This document shows, one piece after another, positions 14,692 to 25,083 of a stretch of 64,000 bases of DNA. Location: contig MU119323.1 in the NCBI GenBank assembly GCA_014904845.1, positions 1 through 64,000 on the forward strand, in the 5' to 3' direction. How positions within the stretch are numbered: the stretch's first letter is position 1; each line of letters begins with the position of its first letter. The position numbers were made by a program, and so were the translations under genes. Source of the stretch: Acephala macrosclerotiorum. Its lineage: Eukaryota; Ascomycota; Leotiomycetes; Helotiales; Mollisiaceae. Below the pieces are notes generated by a model. That model did no database searches and was not told the DNA's origin. It saw only the letters and a list, made by a program, of their open reading frames with translations.

Positions 14692-15279
14692 TTACGAAAA
14701 AGTATAAATTCGTCTTTGCTCGTCAATGCATATACCAACATCGTACAAAAGACTATAATAATACATGGGATTACCCATGAAAATAATAGCCTTAATATTG
14801 TTAATAGTCGTAATGCTGAATAGCACAGCAGTATTTGTAATACCTTGATTGGGATCCCCACCCCCACAAAGCGCGACGTCAAAGATCTCGGAACCCTAAA
14901 GAACTCAGCTTGAATATCTTCTGACAACAACGAATATCTGAGAATATCCAACAAGAACAAGCTGGGTGCTAGGACACTCTGCCGCGTAGTTATTCACAGC
15001 AGTAACAACCGCAGGGACACCCGCTGCCACAGATTCGGAATAGCTATCACCTCCGCAAAAAGCTTCATCACCACCGGCAAGATAATCGATAGCTTCTGCG
15101 GTTGACCCAGAATAGCCGTTCAAGATATCATCAATCATGGTGATGGAGGAGCCATAACCTGCCACAGCAGTGGTCTCACGAGCGCCAAAGATGTGAATGT
15201 CTGGATAACTTGCCCGTCCATCTAATGGAGCGGCAACAATGCCAGTGGCAAGCACTATGGCTACGACTGTGGACTTCAT
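14692..15279 (-). pseudogene. CE5 family esterase (cutinase / acetylxylan esterase), truncated and mutated
   Basis: The ATG at 15,277-15,279 opens a signal peptide (MKSTVVAIVLATGIVA) followed by CE5 landmarks: DIHIFGARETTA near residue 30, a GYSGST stretch, and the nucleophile motif GYSQ ending exon 1 at 14,938. Exon 2 resumes at 14,895 with G-S-E-I-F and CGGGDPNQG, giving the family's GYSQG context. The 42-nt intron between them (14,896-14,937) has a good AG acceptor but begins AT instead of GT, a G>A change that should block splicing. Past the IIFMGNP motif the frame becomes Tyr/Ile-rich and stops at 14,692 inside the AT block. The C-terminal part that carries the catalytic Asp and His is missing. 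Without splicing the frame ends at 14,905. Family secreted esterases hydrolyse cutin or xylan acetyl esters. CE5 assignment is firm; cutinase versus acetylxylan esterase is not. Confidence 0.85.
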
Positions 15280-16587
15280 AATGGCTATTTCGTTGTCTCT
15301 GATATTAAAATGCTTGGTGTTGGAATTTCTCCAGCGGATGATTCGAAACAGTGGCTGAGAAAGAATAGAATAAATATACAAGAGCGTACAATTGCCTGAT
15401 CCTTGGTGACATATGGAGCTTGCTTGAACAACTTTATTCTTCTAGCAAGAACGCGGAGATGCGGCAGGCTCTTCTCCCCAGGGGCTGCCTTACGTAGGCT
15501 ATAATTCGAGGGCTATGACTCTCCCTCCCTGTCGCCGTTTGACCGAGAAAGAAGGATGTGGTGGAAGTAGCGATTTTTCGCGCTGCTCAATCCCAACAGG
15601 TTTCTTCGAGTGAAGCGTTTTATTGCAGGGTTCGGACTAGTATACATATGGTCCTCCACCACTGATGTCTCGGCGAATATTCCACCAGTCGGTAGCACCA
15701 GCACTTCGCATCGGCTACTAGTTAGCTCGTGGCATGTGTTTCAAAACCCCTCATTGCCGGAGTGGAGGTGTTGCAAATCGACATTACATCTGGACTGCAA
15801 GGCAAATAAAAATAGGCCTTTCGAAGTTAGCTAGAGATATAACGGTAGCTGAGGCTCCGTGGAGTCTGCTGAGATCTAAAGTATCGGATAAAGAGAAGGG
15901 ATGACGCAGTAGTCCGAATTTGGAAACATGCGAAGCCCTTCCTCGCTTAACTCAGGGACCGAGGGGATGAGATAACCGAATTGCCCCCTGCTTCGTGTTT
16001 CTCTTAAAGTTGATGGAAAAGACTAACAGGAGCGATCGCATTAACTATACGGTAGCCTTGAACAGTCTCCAGAATCCCTTAGATGCCTTGAGTATTCCTC
16101 CGGTTCATGTGCTCTTGTGGAGCCTTCGGGTATGGATATACCGAGTCGCTTGGCCTGCGGCCCCGCATCACCGAGCTGTTTCTTGATGCAACCCACAAAG
16201 ATATACGTCACCAAAGCATTCCGGATAGACAGGCTATAATCAAGGGGTTGGGTTCTTTTAACCGTCGGGACTTTCGTATTTTTCCGGCTTTGTGATTCCA
16301 CCTACTGTGGAAGTCAACAGTGCAACACGCGCAAAGCTTGGTATCTGAAGGGGAAAAAAAGAGGCAAAGACTAGACCAAAATTGAAGGGTTGGAAAAGAG
16401 GGACTATCAAGATGATCACTTACAAGTACATAGGTCACCTACAGAGGACTTCCCAGTATGAGTACGGTGGGCACATTCGTTTAATTAGCGTTGAGCAGAC
16501 ATATAGCTTACCCTTTCCCAATGCCATCGTCCAGTATTCAGTCAGGACCAAATTCCACTCTTCTTTGACAATCTTTACACCTTGAAG
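15280..16587. other. Intergenic, no gene seen
   Basis: Normal-GC DNA between the decayed CE5 gene (leftward) and the xylanase gene (rightward). The short frames here lack codon bias or known motifs. The right part should contain the xylanase promoter; a tatag stretch near 16,501 is a possible TATA-like element but is not convincing. Confidence 0.5.
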
Positions 16588-17378
16588 ATGGTTACTCTTA
16601 ATTCCCTCCTCGTTGCTTCACTAGGCGTAGTAGGCGCTTTCGCAGCACCTTATGAGCTCGCTCCGCGCAACACTGTCGTCACAACAAGCACAACCGGGAC
16701 CGCCGGCGATTACTATTACTCGTGCTACATCGAAAGCGGGAGTGGCGTTACGATGGACATCGGAACCGGCTCTTACTCTCTAACTTGGACTTCAACAGCC
16801 GAGGACGTCGTAGCCGGCATCGGCTGGGCAACTGGAGCTGCTCGGTTCGTAACCTGCACCCTGCACAATGCACATCTCGAATATTCCCAGCTAACTTGAA
16901 TACTCTCTCTTCCAGTACAATTTCATACACAGGCTCCATCGATGCCAGTGGCGATAGCTTGTTAGCATTATACGGCTGGACCACCTCTCCACTTGTAGAG
17001 TACTACGTGATCGAAAAATACGGCACCTATAACCCCGGCTCAGCAGGGACTTTGAAAGGAACAGTCACCAGTGATGGAAGCGTGTACGATATCTATGAGG
17101 TAGTCCGTACAGATGCCCCTTCTATCGAGGGGACTGCGACGTTCAATCAATATCTCTCGATTCGTCAGTCGGAACGTACTAGTGGGACTATCACTCTTGC
17201 GAACCATTTTGATGCTTGGTCTGGGCTTGGCATGGTAAGTGAATCTGTGTATCACGCTTTAAGGGTGAGCTGTAACTGATATTTTTGCACTGGTTAGGAT
17301 CTCGGCACCTTTAATTACCAGATCATGGCTACGGAGGGTTATGAAAGCAGTGGTTCTTCTTCCATCACTTTCACTTGA
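16588..17378 (+). CDS. GH11 endo-1,4-beta-xylanase, secreted
   Basis: Three exons, 16,588-16,844, 16,916-17,234 and 17,298-17,378, join in frame to 218 residues, the usual GH11 length. Introns of 71 and 63 nt are GT-AG; intron 1 carries CTAAC. Residues 1-20 form a signal peptide ending AFAAP. The beta-jelly-roll core shows [27 protein letters not shown], the thumb region around [12 protein letters not shown], and a C-terminal [12 protein letters not shown]. The two catalytic glutamates are visible: nucleophile about Glu114 (in LVEYY) and acid/base about Glu205 (in TEGYESSG). The start is the ATG before VTLNS; an upstream in-frame TTG was not used. The enzyme cleaves xylan backbone outside the cell. 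The gene looks intact, with no carbohydrate-binding module. It is the healthiest gene near the AT block, 1.9 kb from its edge. Confidence 0.95.
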
Positions 17379-17896
17379 ACAAGATTGCCTGTCGTTGATC
17401 AAGTATTGGAGGTGTATCAAGTCCAAACCATACGTCACTTGAACAAAGATGTCTCTATAATACCAACAATATAATTGAGTTGCTCTGTGGCAGATGAACT
17501 TGGATGAAAGTGTGAGAGATGGATCATTCATCGCAATGCTAAGGCAAAACTCTCTTAAGGTCACCAACCAGAACTTGCTAAGATTGCATCCACGCGGCGA
17601 TCCATAACAGTTGCCGCCGCACGAGAAGTGGCCACGCCCTTGTGGAGATAAGAAAAACAAACGCTATGTGGGATATTCATGCCGGAAAAGAAAAGCAACG
17701 CAAGATCGTAACAGCAGTTTCCTCCACTGCCGAGTTCCGCTGACTCCATGTAAGCACGCATCAAAGAAGTGAAATACTAGTCCTCCACTCACCCCTCCCG
17801 AATTCCATGCCTCGTTACCGAGAACGAAGTTGAGATAACGCGATGATCAGCCCTTCCTAAGCTGCTCACTGGAGGCAGCGACACATATTCCCCTAA
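17379..17896. other. Intergenic between convergent genes
   Basis: Space between the 3' ends of the xylanase gene (plus) and the ubiquitin-like gene (minus). No coding or RNA feature seen. Confidence 0.5.
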
Positions 17897-18830
17897 TCAG
17901 CATCCGATCAATCTCGTAACAAGATGCACCGTAGCCTCATTACCAATGCGATAATGCTCCAGGGTTTTCTCATCCTCCAACTGCCTGCCAGCAAAAATCA
18001 ATCGTTGTTGGTCTGCTGGTACGCCTTCGAGATTTTCATACACACTCTTGATAGTGTCTATAGTTGCCTGCTTGTCGACGGTCATTGAGATCTTCATCCC
18101 GCTCAGAGACACGACGAAGATGGAAATAGGGTTTCGGAGGTGCCCGGCAAGCTGGGGACGGCTGGCTTGAGGGGCAGCTCGACCATATTCAAGAGGGTTG
18201 GTCGAGAAGGAAGCTCTGTAGATAGCCTTCATCATTGCCAATCGCTTCTCACGATGCCCAGATTCCTGCTCGCTCGCTCCAGAAGGTCTGTGGTGAAGGA
18301 CAAGCCCTAGAGCGTCTTGCAAATCTGCGTAGAGTTGCGTATCAAGGATAGCAGCGTGCCAAAGCTCGTCCACTGTTTGCCCCAGTTAGTATGAATCAAG
18401 ACGGGTGATTTGGATGATGTTGCGTACTGAGATGCGTGGGACTGATCTTGGTAGCTTTTTCGTCAACTGCGAATGCCTTAATGACAAGTAGTCGACGAAG
18501 TTCTTCGATCGCGTCATCTTTGGTGATGCGGTATTGGATGGCAACACGATCGGCGGGGACACTAAGGGCCTCGGAGAAACGTGAATCGAAGAGAAACGCG
18601 ATACCCTCGGGGTTGTTAGGCAGCATATGTTGATACACTTGGAGAACGGCTTCGGGGACGTTGATGACCGTGGCTGCGGCGGGCATCGTGAGTGCAGTTT
18701 TCGAGGATGTGGGCTCCTGGCGCCGGCGCTTTGCTGGTACGGGCGTGGTATCAGCGATGGAGGTGCCTTCAGGCTCTTCGCGCTCGCACTTGAGTGTGCT
18801 GGATCTCTGCGATTGGCGTCTGCCTGACAT
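17897..18830 (-). CDS. Ubiquitin-like domain protein with LWHxxILDT region
   Basis: Two exons: 18,830-18,428 and 18,372-17,897, joined across a 55-nt GT-AG intron with a perfect TACTAAC branch point; 292 residues. The start is the ATG before SGRRQSQ. Order: a basic, probably disordered N terminus with a nuclear-signal-like AKRRRQ; a helical middle with [18 protein letters not shown], which resembles the His-containing LWHxHxLDT motif of some glycine-rich-domain-like plant and fungal proteins; then a C-terminal ubiquitin fold from about residue 215 ([21 protein letters not shown] ... [17 protein letters not shown] ... HLVTRLIGC). The last residues are IGC, not the Gly-Gly of conjugatable ubiquitin, so it probably acts as a non-conjugated Ubl adaptor. 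Biological role unknown. The reading frame is intact. Confidence 0.85.
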
Positions 18831-19657
18831 TATATTCTTATCGTGTTCTTTAAGTAGACTTGTTTTGAATGAAGAAGAGTCGGAAGAGCGTGATAGAGTC
18901 TTCACATTTGAGAGCGGACGTGAATATTCCAGGCTGGAGCGTGGAAAGGAAGATGTGTGCTGGGAAAGAAAGAAATTGTCAAGGCTGGAAGGTTGGAAGT
19001 AAATGCGGGGTAGTAGCGCACACGCGCTAAACGCGATGGCACGTGACGGTTGAGAAAAACTCGTAGCCTCATCACCAACAACCTTCCGGATAGGCCTCGT
19101 CTGACCGACTGAACCTCATCATCTCAGATATTTATGTATTTCCGCACTGTGTCTTGGTGTTGGAATACTGAAAGAAAGTTTTCTTGAGAACTTCATATCT
19201 CTTCGCGCGACTGGTGGGTTTCCTTTTTGCAAAGAGGAATTTATGAAATAATGATGCTGGAGGCGCTGTATTACTGATAACGCAAGCCTGGATATTTAGT
19301 GATAGGCACATCAAGAACAGGCCGCCAAACATACTGATCAAAAGCCTAAAGCCCCCTCTGACTGACTGGCGGGGGAGAGTATCTGCACCGCCACAGGTAA
19401 CCTTAGTGGCTGGGCGCGGCCAAGACCCGATTTGCGAACGCGTAACGCGTTTTGTTGCCCCTCATCCACCACGTTCTTCGTGCTGTGTCTCCACGCGTAA
19501 AAAGTTCATATTCAACCTCTGCGAATGTTTGTGTCCCCAAATCTTGAAACATAGTAAGTTTCTGAGATACTCGTTCGAGGAGGATCTAATTAGAGCATGG
19601 CATAGGCACTCCCTCGAATGATCCAAGACATTTCACATCGCGCTCGAGCTTAACACG
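18831..19657. other. Intergenic, divergent promoter region
   Basis: Lies between the starts of the ubiquitin-like gene (minus) and the 2EXR gene (plus), so it should hold both promoters. No convincing TATA box or other site was identified, and the short frames do not look coding. Confidence 0.45.
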
Positions 19658-20467
19658 ATGTCGGCAGTGGCTGGAACGGAAAAACGATTCGACGAGTGAT
19701 TGCCGATCGAATTACGTTTGAAAATTTGGGAAAAGGCGGCGTTCATTCCCAGGAATGTTGACGTTTGGATTAAGAACATTTACGCCACCAAGGACGAACA
19801 CTATGAAGCATACCTCATTCCTTATCGAATTTTCTCTCGAAGTCCGCCACCCGCCATTTTCCATGTCTGTCGCGAATCTCGAGAGGAAGGCCTCAAACAC
19901 TATATGCTGGAGTTCGGTACTTCAAAGGATGGAGGATGGTTCGTCGTCACCACAAGACCTAAAATCTACATCAATCCGGCTGTTGACACAGTCTGCTTGC
20001 CACGCCCAGATTCTTTTTTATGTTATATGACAAGTCAAGGCAGTGATTATTTTGGCAACAGGGACAAGGATTTTGCCACTCAAGTAGCAAGGATGAAGTT
20101 GAAGAGTCTAGCTATCAACGTTTCGAGACGAGAGGGACTCGCAATCAATAACGGCACAGAGGCTACTGTGTACGGTGGCATCCTACCAACGAACGGCGAT
20201 GCACTCGAAGAATTGATTCTCTTCTCGGATCCTAGATATTACAATTCCGGTGACGAGGGCAGCGAAACTCAGGACTGTTATGATATGGTCAGCTTCCAAA
20301 ACCTTCCGGAGGACGAGAAAAATGGCATGATCGAGGATTTGGGGCACCTTGATTGCTACTATTTACCCGCTTCTAACTTATGCAAGCCAGAGAGGATTGC
20401 AAGGTACAATTCCTGGAAAAAAGTGCTGTGCAAAGTGGATGGTAGATTTGAAATTGTGGAGGACTGA
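19658..20467 (+). pseudogene. 2EXR-domain protein with early in-frame stop
   Basis: From the TTG at 19,700 an open frame of 255 codons begins LPIELRLKIWEKAAFIPR, continues to FHVCRESREEGLKHY, and ends at 20,467. This is the core of the fungal 2EXR domain (F-box-like, function unknown). The family usually starts F-P-x-LPxELRLKIW, so the true start should be a little upstream. The only in-frame ATG is at 19,658, and between them, at 19,697-19,699, lies TGA, after the peptide MSAVAGTEKRFDE. No GT-AG intron removes it. Thus the gene is either freshly broken by one base change (CGA or TGG to TGA) or starts at a non-AUG codon; the remaining 255 codons show no other damage. No neighbour suggests a role. 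Confidence 0.65.
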
Positions 20468-21058
20468 TGGATTAAAGCACTGTGGACACTGCAGCATATT
20501 CCTCGCAATTACGCAGAAGTTTAAACATCTGACATCTTCCTTTAGTGTGTTTTGAAGCTTCTGTTTTCGGGATATGCATTTGATGTGGAATGGAAAGTGC
20601 CACTCCAGATTCTCGTCGACGGAAAAAGTTTCTAAAGAGAATTTGCATTTGAACATCGAATTGCTTTTTGTTCGCGAACCATCAACTCGTTTAGTAGTGA
20701 GGTTTAAAATGAATCCCAGTGGCCCCTATCACATGTATCGCTCTCTCTAGGTGGTGATGGTGGGGTCAGATGCTTATTTGTCCCACCAAAAAACCAACGC
20801 GTGATGACAGCAGCCAAGCAAAAAGAAGCCAAGCCATTACACAACCTGCTTCAAACTTCAACTACAGAAATTTCAACAAAAGTCAATTCCTTTATTATTT
20901 ACAAGAATCATCCTTGCGTCGCATCTTCGCCTTCATTAAACTTGTCGCATTTCTCTTTCGCGAAAGTCAATCAGAAACCTAACCTCAGCCCTACGAAACG
21001 AACATCGAAGGGCAGGGAGGGGAAGCACCAAGAGGGGTAAAGACACAAAACACAAACA
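20468..21058. other. Intergenic between two plus-strand genes
   Basis: Holds the 3' region of the 2EXR gene and the promoter of the next gene. The last 150 bases before the ATG are C/A-rich, as often seen in fungal 5' UTRs. No gene or RNA seen. Confidence 0.45.
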
Positions 21059-21947
21059 ATGGAAGATTTTATCGAGCTAGGAATCGAAGGCGTCGACAAA
21101 ATAGTCGACAAACATTTCCACAAAGTTCCAGACAAATACGTCGACCCACACACGTATCGTCCTCGCCTCCATCACCGAAAACGAGGGCATGAAGAGAAGC
21201 GCTCAAGGAGGGACGATGACGAGGATTCGATAAATGATAGTGAACGAGACGAGGATAGGGAAAGTGCAAGGCCTGAACCGCGCCAACATGGAAGAACGAA
21301 TTTGCCTCCATATCAAGATCATCCAGAATCTTATTCAAGTGGAGCCTACGAATATGTCGCTCCATCGGCTGCTGCTGCTGCTGGATATGGATACAATTAC
21401 CCTAGTTCTATAGCAGGACTAAACCCTCAACAACCACGATACGTTCCTAACCTATCAGGAGCAGTTCAAGATCTGAATGACAACAGGTTCGGCTATTTAC
21501 CACCACCTCCCCGGAGCTCAACTTTTCAAGACGACAGATCAAGACGAAAGACAGGATTGGATCATAAGACGAAGCAGTTCCCAACCACCAGGAGTGAAAG
21601 AATACGACAGGGAAAGAAGAAGAGAAGAGAAAGAAAGAAAGAGCAAGAGGAGAGCGAGCAGTTATAGCGACGACAGGTGGAGGGACTTGCCAGGAGCCGG
21701 ACGTGGAGAAGGAAATAAAAGTGAAGCAGGGCAGAACAACACAAACAAGGTGGTCCTGGCTTTGCTTGGAGCTGCGGTAGGGGGTTTGGCTGTCAGTGCT
21801 GTGATGGATAGGATGGATAAGAAAGACAAGAAAAGTGATAGAGGGGATAATATGAGAGTTGGTGGAAGGGATAGGACTGGTGGTGGTGGGCGTGGTCATA
21901 GGGTTGAGGGGACTAGGAGATCTGGGAAGGGGGGAGGAAGGAGGTGA
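21059..21947 (+). CDS. Low-complexity charged protein with C-terminal glycine-zipper segment
   Basis: The ATG at 21,059 opens a frame with IELGIEGVDKIVDKHFHKVPDKY, then Arg/Asp/Glu-rich sequence and a Pro/Tyr-rich middle. The natural-looking C-terminal half is in the +1 frame: EYDRERRREEKERKSKRR, SYSDDRWRDLPGAG, then a glycine-zipper-like hydrophobic stretch VVLALLGAAVGGLAVSAV and a basic Gly-rich tail to the stop at 21,945-21,947. The two halves must join between about 21,463 and 21,555. Two GT-AG introns would restore frame: about 64 nt starting at the gttcgg near 21,485, or about 67 nt starting at gttcaag near 21,462. A one-base frameshift is the other option. Similar architecture occurs in uncharacterised ascomycete proteins; function unknown. 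The hydrophobic stretch could insert in a membrane or oligomerise. Confidence 0.6.
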
Positions 21948-22624
21948 GAGGATGGAGTGGGATGTTTCGATGTGTTTGCGGATACCATCGAGGGCAATTG
22001 CCATAGCTGGAAGTGGAAAAGTTCAAGCATCGAGAATGGATGACTTGGACTCCACTTCCGGTTCTGCTCGAAAAATATGCTGCGTTGAGCTCAGCGAACG
22101 GACAGCCTCAAGAACTGGCCCCCGCATGATCGGATCGCGGGTCGTTCATTTGGTTCGCAAGAATCGCGAAACAATAAAAGCGTGTTTTGCGAGCTCAAGC
22201 TTCATTTTGAGTCGTGCACCACCCCGAACACCGATCTGGATGCGGCGAGGAGGGAGAAAAGAAGATAATGTTGGCAAGGGCAAAGAGTCGTTAGCGTTCT
22301 TGTTCGTTGACATTCAGTGTGCATGCACTGTAGATTTAGCGACTTAGAGCCTGAGCGCGACCAAACTCAACTTATGAAAGTCCCTGAATTAGGCGAGCAA
22401 GCCTAAAGGCATCGAAAGGTGGACCTGAATTTTACCCCGCATTTACCCCGCCATCGCGGAAGCATCTCGAGACAGCACTTCAGCAACACAATGCCGTTGT
22501 GATTCTGATTGAAATTACATTATCTCTACATTATACCCCCCTTGATGAATGCTCCATTTATACCCCAAATTCCTCGCGCATCTTCGTATTTCAAGCGTTA
22601 CTCCATCTAGATTTCATCTCAACT
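21948..22624. other. No gene seen
   Basis: Between the 3' end of the glycine-zipper gene and the 3' end of the decayed PAN-like gene (convergent). Long frames here are shadows with no recognisable domain. Confidence 0.45.
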
Positions 22625-23580
22625 CTAAATCGGATTCGCAATCGAAATCCCAACCACAGTCCATTCAGCCCCGGCAACAAAATCCATACGATCACACCTC
22701 CCCTGTCCGTTCTGCGTATTGTATGCCACGCCCACACAATACGAAGTCTGCGAACAGATCTCAATACACGCCGCAAAACTCGCTATACTGAAAGAAATCC
22801 CATTTGGACCAGCTCTGTAAGTGCTCCAGAGTGTGTCGCATGCTGTGGAGTATTGCTTCCCGTTAGAGGCAGTGTAGGGACTGGCGACGTTGGCGCAGGT
22901 GCCGGGGATTTGGGGTGGATTGTTTGGGTGGTGAGGGAGCTGCAGGTTGAGACCGTTTCGGTGACGGCGAAGGATGTGGTTGCTGTTGCGGCGTCCTGGG
23001 ATTTGTTAGTCTTGAATGTAGGTATGTTTCGGATGCTGGGAGGAGTCATGGGAGTTGGTTGGACTACGGTTGTAGTTGATGTCACTGTCGTGGTTGCGGA
23101 AGTCAGGAAGTAGCTGCATGCACTGCTGATTCTGACTGTTTGGGCAACGTTGTTTGTAGATGAGCATGCTGATGAAACTTGCTGGCTGTACGGCATGGAG
23201 ACAGCTCGCTTGACATATTGTGGTGCATCAGTAGTGGTAGTAGTGCAATCAATCTAGCGGTGCGATTGCAGTTCCAATAGTAGTTGTCCGTAGGCTGGGC
23301 AGGTGTGGTGAATGAAGTTGCAGAGGCCGTGATGGTAACGGTTCAAGGTGTCGAGGAAATAAAAGATTGACAGAATGAGCCTACAGCAGGCGTGGCTTGT
23401 TTGATGAAGCGTTAGCAATTATCTATTGTCGTTAGAGGTGATCTTGAAAGTGATGGAATATTGCTAACCTCCAGCACAGGTCGGAGCTACAGCAGCTTGC
23501 AGTTCAAATTCCGCAGGAAAAGCAGATACAACGCTGCTGGACAAGAAGGCAATATATGCCGCGGTAGAGTAGAGCTGCAT
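22625..23580 (-). pseudogene. Secreted Ser/Thr-rich protein with PAN/apple-like C-terminal domain, decayed
   Basis: Exon 1 (23,580-23,469) encodes a clear signal peptide, MQLYSTAAYIAFLSSSVVSA, then a Cys-containing start of the mature protein. An 88-nt GT-AG intron (23,381-23,468, GCTAAC branch) follows. Exon 2 runs 11 codons and hits TGA at 23,343-23,345. After it the sequence still reads as a Thr/Ser-rich secreted linker, but only by changing frame: a shift near 23,290 and a 4-bp tgat duplication near 23,246-23,254. A further shift or unrecognised intron separates the long frame 22,783-23,196 from the C-terminal domain, which reads TCANVASPYTASNGKQYS, FAACIEICSQTSYCVGVAYN and NGQGRCD before TAG at 22,625-22,627. 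The Cys spacing and CVGVAYN are typical of apple-like domains in fungal wall or secreted proteins. Role unknown; very probably non-functional. Confidence 0.65.
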
Positions 23581-23750
23581 CTTAATGTAGTAGAGTAGAA
23601 TTATCTCAAAATAGAGGGATGCAATGACTAGAAGAGACTAGAAGAGACTTGAGAGAGCGACTGCTTGTTGAACAACTTCAAAGGGAAGGTGTCCTTCAAC
23701 TTTATAACAATTTCTCATCTCCTCCTTGCTCGTTCTTCTTAGTAACAGCC

Positions 23751-23927
23751 ATGCCTGGACTTCCCAACAGCATCACCGAAGTCGCTGGACTTCACCCTGA
23801 AACAGCTCAGCGCGCAGAGCTCAACTACGAGACTATTTCCCCAGAATTCGCAGTAGACCCGAAGGGAGTGAACGCCGTTTTGTTAAGCCTTGAAATTGGT
23901 GGAAGCCAAGCTTCGCGGCTGGCTTGA
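23751..23927 (+). CDS. Short open frame, possible gene fragment
   Basis: A 58-residue frame from ATG 23,751 to TGA at 23,927. It contains SITEVAGLHPETAQRA, which faintly resembles the N-terminal GLHPETA motif of questin-oxidase-like (AflY-type) proteins, but the following residues do not follow that family well. It lies 170 bp from the start of the divergent PAN-like pseudogene. It is either a truncated gene or chance; I see no continuation downstream in any frame. Confidence 0.25.
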   Translation: MPGLPNSITEVAGLHPETAQRAELNYETISPEFAVDPKGVNAVLLSLEIGGSQASRLA

Positions 23928-24390
23928 GGCTCGTAGATATGGACAGCTGAAGAGCTCAATGATTGGTGTTTTGGCATAGAGCTGGCCAGATGCGTAGGGG
24001 TCCCTTAGTACTAAACCAAAAGCAGAATCTTCAAGCCACCTCATCCCCACTTGGGCACGTCGACTCAGGGACTCACTGGCATTTCAACACTTTTGGGAAG
24101 ATGCATCCCGATAGAACGGTCTGCGGCTGGCTCGAGAATTGTGCTGTGGCGATTGCGGCAAAGACCTTACAGTTCTAGATCACTTGATTATCACGAGCGC
24201 GAGCACTATTTACACCTGCACGTTGAACCGCATTTGCAAATTAATTCAAATGTGTGTAATAGCTGCTCCTTAATTACGGAACCTCAGTGAGTACAACGCA
24301 GAACTCCGGTAGTTGCGGTGATTGTTTTGCTGTGGTGTCTGAAGACCGTCCAGACAGATGTCGGCGCAGATCGAGCTGGATGCCCCTGAA
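23928..24390. other. No gene seen
   Basis: Normal-GC spacer. No frame has convincing codon bias or homology. Confidence 0.45.
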
Positions 24391-25083
24391 CTAGATCGAC
24401 ACAATTTGAAGATAAACTGTCGGAAACTTCCAATCTACAATTGAAAAGATTAGCTCACGCACATACAGAGAAGGGGAAGACTCACCCTTCGTACTAACCC
24501 ACAACTCCCCTCTTTCCTCATCAACCGAAAACACAACCGGAGCAAATTGCGGCGTCCCACCCAGCCCATTCCCAACCCCCTTGAAATACAAAGTCTTCGT
24601 ATCACCAAACATTCTCACCGCTTCCATGTCAATTAGGAGCAACCCGCCTGCGCCATTGTCTAACAAATTTGACAGATAAACCTTTGATTGCGGCAGAGTG
24701 TAATTGGTGTTGTATGACAGAGCGAAGGAGGACGCAGTGAAGAAATCCGGGGTAGAGAAAATAATGCCTTGGCCATCTGCTGTTTTTTGCTTGAAATAAA
24801 ACGGAGAAGCGGTGGAGGTGATATGGACTAAGGACCCTTGGGATGGGGACGAGGGAAGGGTGATGAAGCCGAGGGATTGAAGACCGTTGTTGGTTAGCTT
24901 GACAATTTTGATGGAGAATTTGCTAGGAGGGAGGAGAACGGTTGGTGTTGGCGTTGGTACTGTCGACGTGGTGGTGCTGCTGCTTTGGATGGAGTGGGTA
25001 TGAGGATTGGTTGGGGGAACGGCGGCAGCAGAGGTGATGAGAGGGTGGAAGAGGGCGAAGACGAGAGCGAGGCCAAGCTTCAT
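24391..25083 (-). CDS. Secreted protein of unknown family
   Basis: Exon 1 runs 25,083-24,486 and exon 2 24,434-24,391; a 51-nt intron (GTGAGT donor, GCTAAT branch, TTGTAG acceptor) separates them. The intron is a multiple of three without stops, so retention would only insert 17 residues. The spliced product is 213 residues: signal peptide MKLGLALVFALFHPLITSAAA, a Ser/Thr/Pro-rich linker (about residues 22-55), then a beta-rich-looking domain (FSIKIVKLTNNGLQSLGF, IIFSTPDFFTASSFALSYN, GTPQFAPVVFSVDEERGELW). ATG 25,081-25,083 was chosen over the upstream in-frame ATG because it begins the signal peptide. I do not recognise the domain. It looks like one of the small secreted or wall-associated proteins common in plant-associated ascomycetes. 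No lesion is visible. Confidence 0.75.
   Translation of the reverse strand: MKLGLALVFALFHPLITSAAAVPPTNPHTHSIQSSSTTTSTVPTPTPTVLLPPSKFSIKIVKLTNNGLQSLGFITLPSSPSQGSLVHITSTASPFYFKQKTADGQGIIFSTPDFFTASSFALSYNTNYTLPQSKVYLSNLLDNGAGGLLLIDMEAVRMFGDTKTLYFKGVGNGLGGTPQFAPVVFSVDEERGELWVSTKGESSPSLYVRELIFSIVDWKFPTVYLQIVSI

Noticed and set aside
22499..23113. 204-codon plus-strand frame
   Set aside because: Lies antisense to the PAN-like pseudogene, which explains the sequence better (signal peptide, Thr-rich linker, Cys-rich domain).
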